The translations under genes were made by a program, and so were the position numbers. From the NCBI RefSeq assembly GCF_004343195.1, contig NZ_SMCR01000001.1:434001-498000 (forward strand): a stretch of 64,000 nt of DNA, given 5' to 3'. Shown here piece by piece: positions 16,608-23,319 of the stretch (position 1 is its first letter; each line of letters begins with the position of its first letter). The stretch is from Biostraticola tofi. GTDB taxonomy: Bacteria; Pseudomonadota; Gammaproteobacteria; Enterobacterales; Enterobacteriaceae. The notes under the pieces are model-generated. The model searched no databases and was not told the origin of the DNA. It worked only from the letters and a program-made list of their open reading frames with translations.

Positions 16608-17669
16608 CTAGGGATGTTCTAAAGCCTGGACTGAATTATCCGACAGCAAAAAAGAGCGGAACTGCGGCGACATCCATGATCTGAAACCCTGATCGGTTTT
16701 GGTTATCATATACACCGCCAGACTTTGCTCAAGCGCCAGTTTTTGGGCTTTTTCGGTGCCTAGCACCATCAGGCCAGTATCCCAACCATCCGCTTCCAGC
16801 GCAGTTGGCGAGATGACCGTCACCGAAACCAGTTTATGTTCAATTGGCCTGCCGGTCTCGGGATTGATGATATGGGACAGCCGTTTACCATCCATTTCGT
16901 AATAATTTCGGTAACTGCCTGAGGTGCTGATGCCGTGGCCTTTCAGATCGACGATCGCCTGGGCGTCAAGTTTCTCATCGGTGGGTTTTTGGATAGCAAC
17001 GCGCCAGGGTACGCCGCCTGGAGACATCCCCTGCACTTTCACCGCACCGCCGACCGACACCAGGTAGCGCGTAATACCCTGTTTTTCCATTAAGCTCGCT
17101 AAATGGTCAGCCGCGTATCCTTCCCCCATGGTCGACAGATCGACATACAAGTCGGGGAGATCTTTTTGCAACCATTGTCCTTCAGCAGTCTGTATAACCT
17201 TGAGATGGCGCAACCCGATACGTCGGCGAGCCTCATCAATCTGCTGCTGTGCCGGCATGGTGCCAGGCTGCTTGTCAGGGCCAAATCCCCACAGGTTTAC
17301 CAATGGTCCGACAGTGATATCCATCGCCCCGCCGGTCAGATGGCCAATACGCAGTGCCAGCGTAATGATATCTGCCATACCGGTGGTAATTGCCTGGGGA
17401 GTATTCCCCTGGTAACGGTTGAATTGGGAAATCAGCGTGTCGTGCTGATAGGTGGAAAGCTCAAAGTTATCCTGGGCCAGTTGCTGTTCTATTTTCTGTT
17501 TAAGGCCGATCAACGCCTGCTGGGGGGGCCCCGCCAGTTTTACCCGATAAAAGGTGCCCATGGTTTTTCCTTCCGCCAACCAGGTATCATCGGTTTTTTG
17601 ACTCGGGGTTTCATCACAACCTGAAATCAACAATGCAATGCAGGCCAATATCGCTAATGGTTTACTCAA
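16608..17669 (-). CDS. apbE: ApbE, FAD:protein FMN transferase lipoprotein
   Basis: Periplasmic flavin transferase that attaches FMN covalently to threonine in targets such as Rnf/Nqr subunits. The proposed TTG start (17669) gives MSKPLAILACIALLISGCDE, a lipoprotein signal with lipobox LISGC, and has GAGGAC 8 nt upstream. The upstream-extended frame to 17714 would bury the signal peptide. Family motifs follow: GKTMGTFYRV, MDITVGPLVNLWGFGP, VDLSTMGEGYAADHL, ISTSGSYRNYY and SHIINPETGRP; the ALEADGWDTGLMVLG segment holds the metal-binding site. About 353 residues, like E. coli ApbE (351). Confidence 0.95.
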   Translation of the reverse strand: MSKPLAILACIALLISGCDETPSQKTDDTWLAEGKTMGTFYRVKLAGPPQQALIGLKQKIEQQLAQDNFELSTYQHDTLISQFNRYQGNTPQAITTGMADIITLALRIGHLTGGAMDITVGPLVNLWGFGPDKQPGTMPAQQQIDEARRRIGLRHLKVIQTAEGQWLQKDLPDLYVDLSTMGEGYAADHLASLMEKQGITRYLVSVGGAVKVQGMSPGGVPWRVAIQKPTDEKLDAQAIVDLKGHGISTSGSYRNYYEMDGKRLSHIINPETGRPIEHKLVSVTVISPTALEADGWDTGLMVLGTEKAQKLALEQSLAVYMITKTDQGFRSWMSPQFRSFLLSDNSVQALEHP

Positions 17670-18015
17670 TTTTATGTCCTCTTCCCTGCCGAATCCGGTC
17701 GGCATGGGCAGCACAGAGCCAGTACATGAAGCCTGGACAATATCAGTGCCAAGATAAGCAAAAACGCAAACGCCGTCTGCCTAAGAGTGCAGGACCTTAG
17801 GCTGGCGGACCGCAAATAGGAAAGTCCGCACGAGGCGTTGCATAATATCCAACCGAGGTGGGCGTTCATCAGGGGAAGTACGTCGACAATCGCTCAATCA
17901 CCACAGCCCAGCCGGTATATTATCCTAAACAGGATTTTTATTATCCAGATAAACGGATCGTGAAAGGGAAAAAGGTTTTAGAGGGGATAAATGGCGGCGC
18001 TGCCCTGAACACGGG
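17670..18015. other. Region upstream of apbE
   Basis: About 350 nt with the apbE leader. A 64-codon plus-strand frame at 17858-18052 overlaps the next gene on the other strand and has no known family; it is not called. Confidence 0.5.
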
Positions 18016-18318
18016 CTATAAATGGTCGGGATTCATCCCGCCTTGGGCATAATTAAAGATTCTCTGTACCACTTCATCAGCACCATTTATCACCGCCGAA
18101 AGGGTTTTGTCTTGTCGACTGACCGCCTGCGCATAAGCGATTTCATGCGCTTCATCCACCATGGTGATAATACGCGCTCGGGCAGCGGGATCCAGGTTTC
18201 CCAACAGCGTGGTCAATATCACCTGATAAGCATGAGAGGCAATAACCCGTTACCGCTCCTGAACTTCGAGGGATTCAATTCGTGCCAGCAGCGATTGATG
18301 ATCAGCGTTGTCTTGCAT
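18016..18318 (-). pseudogene. Small gene interrupted by an in-frame stop
   Basis: From an ATG at 18318 with GAGGGCC upstream the frame reads MQDNADHQSLLARIESLEVQ-ER and then meets TAA at codon 23. It continues in the same frame RVIASHAYQVILTTLLGNLD and on to MVDEAHEIAYAQAVSRQDK, ending at 18016. The two parts read as one helical protein of 99 residues. A GTG within it could restart translation for 68 codons. A single-base difference at the stop would restore the full frame. Family not recognised. It could be a true nonsense mutation or a sequencing error. Confidence 0.6.
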
Positions 18319-18432
18319 AATAGGCCCTCTTTAGTGGATACAGTTGCGGCAGGGAATCAGACCAAAGCCGGCAACAGAGAGGATACCGGCTGAGGCTACA
18401 AACGTCTTCGGACCGGACGCTGTCCTGGAACA

Positions 18433-18594
18433 TCAACGACGTTTGGCGATAACCCACACCGCATGTACGATACCGGGAATATAGCCCAGTAAGGTGAGAA
18501 GGATATTCAGCCAGAAAGCACCCCGCAGGCCGACTTCAAGAAACACGCCAAGGGGCGGAAGAATAATTGCGATTATTATTTTCAGTAAATCCAT
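18433..18594 (-). CDS. yqaE: YqaE/Pmp3-family membrane peptide
   Basis: A 53-residue inner-membrane protein of the UPF0057/PMP3 family. It has two membrane helices, IIIAIILPPLGVFLEVGL and FWLNILLTLLGYIPGIVHAV, with the PPLGVF and LLGYIPG signatures seen in E. coli YqaE and plant/yeast Pmp3. GGGAGATACT precedes the ATG. Members are induced by salt and stationary phase and influence membrane potential. It shares a strand with the stress gene yciG-like upstream, separated by that gene's terminator. Confidence 0.88.
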   Translation of the reverse strand: MDLLKIIIAIILPPLGVFLEVGLRGAFWLNILLTLLGYIPGIVHAVWVIAKRR

Positions 18595-18680
18595 AGTATC
18601 TCCCTGATAAAAAGTGTTTTCCCCCTAAGCATAGGCTAAATGGCGCTATCGTCAATCGAACCACAGCGCTTATGCCTGGC

Positions 18681-18708
18681 AAAAAAACTGCCGCTACGTG
18701 AGCGGCAG
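18681..18708 (-). terminator. Terminator of the yciG-like gene
   Basis: On the minus strand the stem CTGCCGCT and AGCGGCAG has a 5-nt loop and is followed by seven Ts. Confidence 0.92.
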
Positions 18709-18747
18709 GGGTCGTACAGTCAGAGTAGTGCAGATAAGCCGGCGGGA

Positions 18748-18945
18748 TCAGCTGTTGCTCTTACCACCGCTATGGCTTTTCTGTCCACCCTTCTTGCCCG
18801 CTTCAGAGGCTTTTTCAGGGTTGTCTTTAAAATTGCTGCCACTGCCGGTACCACTTTTACTGGACTGGCCGCCCTTTTTACCTGCCTCGGATGCTTTTTG
18901 TTTATCATCAGCGAAGTTGCCTGATTTACCACGTTGTTCTGCCAT
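18748..18945 (-). CDS. yciG: YciG-like stress protein with KGG repeats
   Basis: A 65-residue hydrophilic protein, MAEQRGKSGNFADDKQKASE, with two copies of the KASEAGKKGGQ motif (the stress-induced KGG repeat). It matches E. coli YciG, an RpoS-controlled protein linked to motility and stress. The start at 18945 has TTGGAGGTTTAC directly upstream. The longer frame to 19086, whose extension is hydrophobic, is not supported. It is a monocistronic unit with its own terminator. Confidence 0.88.
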   Translation of the reverse strand: MAEQRGKSGNFADDKQKASEAGKKGGQSSKSGTGSGSNFKDNPEKASEAGKKGGQKSHSGGKSNS

Positions 18946-19544
18946 GTAAACCTCCAAAAGAGCAATAATTAAATTGCCAAGGGATAATAATGAAATCACA
19001 ATGATAAATTGAACAGGCAAGATAATGTCGTTCAACAGGACTGAGTGTAGGAGCAGATATAAATAAGATCTATTTATGTAAATCATTTAAAATTTCATGA
19101 AATACAGGCAGATATGAAGCTAATCGCTATTTCAATTGCGTATGGTTGAGTTAACAAGCTGATTACATTAGATAAATTAACCAATCGGCTTACGTGATAT
19201 CTATCACAAATTCAGCATATTAATATGCAAATCACCTTTGTAAGGTTAAATTATTAACAAGCAAAGCGGCTAGAGATATTTAAAAACAAAAAGAAATAAT
19301 ATACATACCGATATATATCAAGCTGCAAATCAGCTCGGCTACAGACGCCGATACGGGACGAGAGCAAATGACAACATAGCGTCCTGCCAATGCCCTGGCG
19401 GGCTTCCCCCAGCACTGCTCGCCATCTGCCTTAACCGCGCGGCCTACGTCGTCTTAGGCGCGGTGAAGTCAAACCCTCCTCGAACAAGACGTAAGTGGTG
19501 TTTTGACCCTGCCGCCGGCATACCCTCGGCCAGAGCGGTTAAGA
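18946..19544. other. AT-rich intergenic region
   Basis: 600 nt with no supported gene. The left 350 nt are AT-rich and include a CRP-like palindrome at 19193-19208; the right part is GC-richer with no coding signal. Confidence 0.5.
19193..19208. promoter_or_regulatory. Candidate CRP site
   Basis: CGTGATATCTATCACA fits TGTGA-N6-TCACA with one mismatch. The nearest downstream gene is the yciG-like gene 250 nt away on the minus strand. The target is unclear. Confidence 0.4.
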
Positions 19545-19811
19545 TTATTGCGTTTCCTTAAACTGTTTCTCCATCATTACCCATTTGATACAGCCTCTCA
19601 GGAAGCTGATGAGCAAATAGACAAATAAAGTCATCAGCGCAGAGAAATTGGTAATCGGTGTATCGAAAAAGAAAAACATGGCCAGCAATAGCCCAGCCGC
19701 GCTGCTTACGCCCCAGCCTAACAGGCCCCTTATCAGCACATAGTGCCAAAAACCCTTCTGCCGCGTTTTTTTCCAGCGCTCCAGCCGATAATGCCTGAAT
19801 GATTTGCGCAT
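19545..19811 (-). CDS. Small two-helix membrane protein, unknown
   Basis: An 88-residue protein. The N-terminus is strongly basic and aromatic (RKSFRHYRLERWKKTRQKGFW). Two hydrophobic helices follow, about 27-49 (IRGLLGWGVSSAAGLLLAMFFFF) and 55-75 (FSALMTLFVYLLISFLRGCI), and the tail is charged. GGGG 5 nt before the ATG is a plausible ribosome binding site. The topology predicts both ends in the cytoplasm. I do not recognise a family. Confidence 0.65.
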   Translation of the reverse strand: MRKSFRHYRLERWKKTRQKGFWHYVLIRGLLGWGVSSAAGLLLAMFFFFDTPITNFSALMTLFVYLLISFLRGCIKWVMMEKQFKETQ

Positions 19812-19993
19812 ATTACCCCATCACTTTTCAAATCCAATAGTACCTCTGAGTTCGGCACCGTAAGCGCGAACTCTATCTGTGTTACCCGGTTTATCATCAG
19901 CCGGTGATGAGGCAGAGGCCGACATTTTTCTGACACACTCAGTCACTACTATGCAATTTATAATAAAATTATAGGTTACATTTTTAGACATGC

Positions 19994-20019
19994 GCCCCGT
20001 TTACCGGGGCATTTTTTTT
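19994..20019 (+). terminator. Orphan plus-strand terminator
   Basis: The stem GCCCCG (19994-19999) and CGGGGC (20005-20010) is followed by ATTTTTTTT. The flanking genes are both on the minus strand, so it may end a short unannotated RNA. A TATAAT lies at 19959-19964. Confidence 0.75.
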
Positions 20020-20053
20020 GCAGCAAAGCGTAGCGAGGGACTTGGTTCAGCCA

Positions 20054-20560
20054 TTAACTGATCTTGTCAAAGCTAAGGTCATGTTCGGTCGGCGGGGTGT
20101 AATTGTAGGCGTGGGTTACCGGCAATGCCGCGATAGCGGATAAGTGGGGCGCTGCTTCGGCTTTAACGGGTGACATACTTTTGGCTGCTGCCAGCGATCT
20201 GGCGTTGTGCTGCAGGGAGCAACAGCCCAAATTGGCCGACGGGTTAAATGGATCAACGGTGCCAAGGGCCGGGGAGCGGTCGTAAGAATAATCATTAGCA
20301 CCGAAACTTGGCTCGTGAGTAAGCAACAGGTTAGCGGCAGGGATTATCAATTTCAGCCCGCTGACCCGTTTGCGCTTTGCCAGCGACAAAGCTGCCTGCT
20401 TTACTGGAACTTCGTCAGCCGTATTTACCGCCCGCAGGCAATGCTGAGCGATAACCTGCATACCCCGCGGCTGTTGGCCTTTCAGCATAGGGGGTGAGGA
20501 TGGCGATGCTACGGACGGGGCCCGATGCTCAGCAGTAAGAGGTCGGCTTGTGGGGTTCAT
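20054..20560 (-). CDS. Hypothetical protein with Ser/Pro-rich N-terminus
   Basis: A 168-codon frame with AGGTGG 6 nt before the ATG. The N-terminal 35 residues are rich in serine, proline and threonine. No signal peptide or membrane segment is evident, and the C-terminal part contains tyrosine and aspartate-rich stretches (FGANDYSYDRSPALG, THAYNYTPPTEHD). No domain is recognised. The unstructured N-terminus would suit a secreted or surface-exposed protein, but nothing nearby encodes a secretion system. It could also be a spurious frame. Confidence 0.4.
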   Translation of the reverse strand: MNPTSRPLTAEHRAPSVASPSSPPMLKGQQPRGMQVIAQHCLRAVNTADEVPVKQAALSLAKRKRVSGLKLIIPAANLLLTHEPSFGANDYSYDRSPALGTVDPFNPSANLGCCSLQHNARSLAAAKSMSPVKAEAAPHLSAIAALPVTHAYNYTPPTEHDLSFDKIS

Positions 20561-20680
20561 ATGATTCCACCTATTGGTTATCGATACCCATTGGGTCTAC
20601 GGGGAAAGGGGAACAGTAAATAATAGAATAGTGTCGGCGGGAGAAGTTGCTGTAATATTAGTGTTAAAGAGTTCATTCTA

Positions 20681-20704
20681 TAAAATAACCCCGCCGAAGC
20701 GGGG
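20681..20704 (-). terminator. Terminator of the DUF903 lipoprotein gene
   Basis: On the minus strand the stem CCCCGC, TTCG loop and GCGGGG are followed by TTATTTTA, 35 nt after the lipoprotein stop. Confidence 0.85.
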
Positions 20705-20738
20705 CCACCAAGGAGATAGAATCAAAGAAACGCTCTGT

Positions 20739-20963
20739 TTATTTAATTTCAACCATTTCCTTAATGTCATTTCTATTGATTTGCTGTTTGGTGCCATTGG
20801 CATCTTTATAGCTAATCATACCGGTATGATCATCAACTTTGGGCTTGCCTTCACTGACAATGGTTCGCCCATCATTGGTGTGCATTGCATAATTGTTGCC
20901 AGCACAGCCGGCCAGAGAAACAGATAAAACCACCGCAGATAAAACGTAGAGTACTTTCTTCAT
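20739..20963 (-). CDS. YgdI/YgdR-family lipoprotein (DUF903)
   Basis: A 74-residue lipoprotein. MKKVLYVLSAVVLSVSLAGC is a lipoprotein signal with lipobox LAGC; Cys20 becomes the lipidated residue and the following AGNN allows outer-membrane sorting. The mature part, YAMHTNDGRTIVSEGKPKVD, then TGMISYKDANGTKQQINR, is the DUF903 SH3-like domain of E. coli YgdI and YgdR. AAAGGAGTTCATT precedes the ATG. It is a monocistronic unit with its own terminator. Function unknown. Confidence 0.9.
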   Translation of the reverse strand: MKKVLYVLSAVVLSVSLAGCAGNNYAMHTNDGRTIVSEGKPKVDDHTGMISYKDANGTKQQINRNDIKEMVEIK

Positions 20964-21177
20964 AATGAACTCCTTTTTTTGTCTAGCCTGCTTTAAGGTT
21001 TAGCACATAAAGATGAAATCGGTATATTTTTAGCAATATTCTTGGCTTTAAAATGAGGCAGTATCAGGTTTATCTTGACGGCCGGTGAGTACAGCTTCAG
21101 CTATATCGGCGGCCTGCTGGCGCTGAAGTCAGTTTTAAGTTAGGCATTGAAAAATAATGTAACAGTATAATAAGTAT

Positions 21178-21312
21178 GAATATTTAAAAGCGGATGATTA
21201 GGGATTGTGATTTGCCCGGCGGCTCTGCAGATGTTATTTTCAACCGTCATCTCACTCCAGAGCTGGCCTATGTGATGTTACGCACCCACAATGATCTTTG
21301 GTGGGTGTTTTT
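21178..21312 (+). ncRNA. Candidate unannotated small RNA
   Basis: TATAAT lies at 21166-21171, with only a weak -35 17 nt before it. About 135 nt downstream an intrinsic terminator is formed by CACCCAC and GTGGGTG followed by eight Ts. No open frame lies between, and the flanking genes are on the minus strand. No known small RNA is recognised. Expression is a prediction. Confidence 0.35.
21282..21312 (+). terminator. Intrinsic terminator without an upstream gene
   Basis: The stem CACCCAC and GTGGGTG has a 10-nt loop and is followed by an uninterrupted run of eight Ts. Confidence 0.8.
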
Positions 21313-21371
21313 TTTCATTGCTGAACTCGCGGCTTGGCGGATGTTAGGCTGGCTGCCAGATCACTGATGAG

Positions 21372-21668
21372 TTACCTCTGCGCTGCCAGCGTTTTGATTT
21401 TAGAAAAACCGTACGAATAAACCTGATCGCCCGCACAAATAAACACCAGCACATCTCCCGCAGCGGCATTTGCGACCAGCTCTGCATAATCCTTGTCCAG
21501 ACGGCCGTTAGTCTCCGGCAAGGACAGATGCATTTCACCGGGATAGTCCTGATTCTCATCACTGGGCATATCTTCTATTCGGGTTCCCTTTACTACATAA
21601 ACCAACAGTGATTTTCCTTCACTGAAGATTGGGGTCATCAGATATTTACCGGTTGGATATTTGGCCAT
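21372..21668 (-). CDS. Hypothetical protein
   Basis: A 98-residue soluble protein, MAKYPTGKYLMTPIFSEGKS, with AAGAGTAATCACC before the ATG. It has no signal or membrane segment and one cysteine. The pattern of alternating hydrophobic strands (SLLVYVVKG, GDVLVFICAGDQVYSYGFSK) suggests a small alpha/beta fold. It stands alone between other minus-strand genes. Family not recognised. Confidence 0.6.
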   Translation of the reverse strand: MAKYPTGKYLMTPIFSEGKSLLVYVVKGTRIEDMPSDENQDYPGEMHLSLPETNGRLDKDYAELVANAAAGDVLVFICAGDQVYSYGFSKIKTLAAQR

Positions 21669-21879
21669 GGTGATTACTCTTGGTGTAATGAAGATAATGT
21701 AATGAAGATAAGCTATTGAAGGTGATGGTAGCGGCAGTTGGCCAGATTATCTCGGCATAAAAAACATCAGTTTTTTTGAATGATTAGGGCAAATTATTTC
21801 GATTTCTGATTTTATTAATGAACGTTATTATAAATCCATCGAAAGCGAAAGGCTTTCTCTTACATCAAAGGATATCATC

Positions 21880-22026
21880 ATGAAAAAATCAATCGCCGCT
21901 GTTGCCCTTATTGCATCACTTATTGTTCCTGCCGTTTCGATGGCAGCCGGTGGTGACTATCAAAGCTATACCAACACCTACCCGGTAAGCCAGAGCTCAA
22001 GCCATCAGGTTAATACGGCCAAATAA
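21880..22026 (+). CDS. Small secreted peptide with signal sequence
   Basis: A 48-codon gene. MKKSIAAVALIASLIVPAVS and the following MAAG form a typical Sec signal with cleavage after AMA-type residues, leaving about 25 residues rich in Ser, Tyr, Gln and Thr (GDYQSYTNTYPVSQSSSH). AAAGGA lies 7 nt before the ATG. A hairpin (GAAAGC with GCTTTC) in the leader and a strong terminator after the gene complete the unit. I do not recognise the family. The product would be periplasmic or released. Confidence 0.7.
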   Translation: MKKSIAAVALIASLIVPAVSMAAGGDYQSYTNTYPVSQSSSHQVNTAK

Positions 22027-22061
22027 GTCTCTCGTTCCAAGGTCCGGCTTAACCCATCCAT

Positions 22062-22097
22062 CGCACCGCCTCGATAATTCGGGGCGGTGCGCTTTTT
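22062..22097 (+). terminator. Terminator of the secreted-peptide gene
   Basis: The stem CGCACCGCC (22062-22070) and GGCGGTGCG (22083-22091) has a 12-nt loop and is followed by CTTTTT. Confidence 0.88.
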
Positions 22098-22168
22098 GTC
22101 AGTCAATCAGATCGATCAGTCGCACTGCAATCGCCACTGCCAATGAGAATCCTGCTTCGTAACCGCGA

Positions 22169-22327
22169 TCATGGCTTAACAAACAGTGCATGGCAATGAG
22201 GACACAGCATCGCCAACCCTTTAGCGACCTTATGAGCATCTTGGCGGGCAAACTTATGACAAATAGGGCACTGGGTGTTCTTCTGATTACTGGTTACTTT
22301 ACTGAGAATATCAGAGAAATAGGACAC
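22169..22327 (-). CDS. Zinc-ribbon peptide
   Basis: A 52-codon frame with a GTG start, SYFSDILSKVTSNQK followed by CPICHKFARQ and, 16 residues later, CPHCHALFVKP. The paired CPxCH motifs (Cys20/Cys23 and Cys42/Cys45) make a zinc-ribbon of rubredoxin-knuckle type. AGGT lies about 9 nt before the GTG, and no in-frame ATG lies upstream. Similar short zinc-ribbon proteins exist in E. coli (for example YnfU), but I cannot assign orthology. Confidence 0.6.
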   Translation of the reverse strand: MSYFSDILSKVTSNQKNTQCPICHKFARQDAHKVAKGLAMLCPHCHALFVKP

Positions 22328-22460
22328 GGGATTCGACCTGGTAGGTGAATGTGCCTCAGTATACTACAGTTCTCGCCTACTCATTCAACCCTTTGAATAT
22401 TATGGTATATCTCCATATCGTCAGTCAATTCCATGAATTTACCACGGTTAATCACCGCAA

Positions 22461-22652
22461 TCAACGCTGCTCACTGAGGTCAGGAAGTATATTGAGGATT
22501 GCCTTGACCACTGATGCTGAATCTAGCGACTTCATTTGCAACAACGCTTGCAGGCTGCGCCTGTTCCTCAACCAGCGCTGAAAAGCATCGGTCCCGACAA
22601 CATTATGCTTGCGTAAGGTAGCTTTGATTTTCGCGCGGATCCCAGTCAGCAT
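22461..22652 (-). pseudogene. Possible frameshifted 3' part of the preceding gene
   Basis: A 63-codon frame overlaps the last 50 nt of the 22603-23052 gene in another phase. It has no ribosome binding site of its own. Its helical, basic composition looks coding, so it may be the original C-terminus displaced by an indel near 22620-22650. A reading error is equally possible. Confidence 0.35.
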
Positions 22653-23052
22653 CCAATATCAGATCAAGTTCCGGCACATAGACCGGTAGCCCCCGGTTAG
22701 TCAAAAACGGCTGGGCATCTGGTGATAAATATTCACGGCGCAAATCATCCTGAATAACCAACAGGCTTTCACACAGCGGCATCGCTTCGATATAAGCGAG
22801 TTTCCAATGGGTTTGGGTGAGGATCTTATGATGCAGCGCATCCTTGCCAAGCAGCGGTTCAAACAGCGTGGCGTGCTCTTCTCTGTGGCGATGCAGCGAC
22901 AGTTCCAGGCAGAATATCTGCAAAGACTTGAGGAAAACCTCAATATGATCGCTGTTATTTCTGTTCCATTGATCATCCGCCGGGAAATCAATATGACGAT
23001 TTGCTGCGATTCGATTGGTTATCAGATGCCATAAGACGCGGTAATTATGCAT
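22603..23052 (-). CDS. Hypothetical protein, possibly frameshifted at its end
   Basis: From the ATG at 23052, with GCGGAGGAAG 7 nt upstream, the frame gives 149 residues, MHNYRVLWHLITNRIAANRH. It is rich in histidine, leucine and acidic residues, without membrane segments. Near the end (around DWDPREN) a second minus-strand frame opens (22461-22652) and continues with composition typical of coding, IKATLRKHNVVGTDAFQRWL, ending ILPDLSEQR. A one-base shift would join them into about 200 residues. Family not recognised. Confidence 0.55.
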   Translation of the reverse strand: MHNYRVLWHLITNRIAANRHIDFPADDQWNRNNSDHIEVFLKSLQIFCLELSLHRHREEHATLFEPLLGKDALHHKILTQTHWKLAYIEAMPLCESLLVIQDDLRREYLSPDAQPFLTNRGLPVYVPELDLILDADWDPRENQSYLTQA

Positions 23053-23274
23053 ATCAAACTTCCTCCGCTGCATCGGGGGTAATTCAGGTACTGATTACTG
23101 CCGACGCGTTTGTTTATTCGGCTGATCCTCAAAGGGATCATAGCCTCGCGGCGGCAGTAAAGCTGCAACAGAATATCCGGCCGGATCTGCGTGTGCGGGC
23201 CGCCTTACTATCAAGCATAGACCGTAAGGCAAAGCTTGGCGATGCCGGGATGATACGGAGAAGGCAGCGCCCGC

Positions 23275-23313
23275 AGCGACTAGCGACTAGCGACTAGCGA
23301 CTAGCGACTAGCG
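23275..23313. repeat. 7-bp tandem repeat (AGCGACT)
   Basis: Five perfect copies of AGCGACT plus four bases of a sixth, ending 6 nt before the cysI stop codon on the minus strand. The unit length is not a multiple of three, and the array lies outside coding sequence. It is a candidate slippage-prone locus. Confidence 0.9.
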
Positions 23314-23319
23314 CCAGGA

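Larger units (their letters stand above)
20964..21371. other. Intergenic region with a possible small RNA
   Basis: 408 nt without a supported protein gene. A TATAAT (21166-21171) and a strong terminator (21284-21312) bracket a possible plus-strand RNA listed separately. Confidence 0.5.

Noticed and set aside
17858..18052. 64-codon plus-strand frame near apbE
   Set aside because: No known family, and it overlaps the end of a minus-strand gene that reads better as coding.
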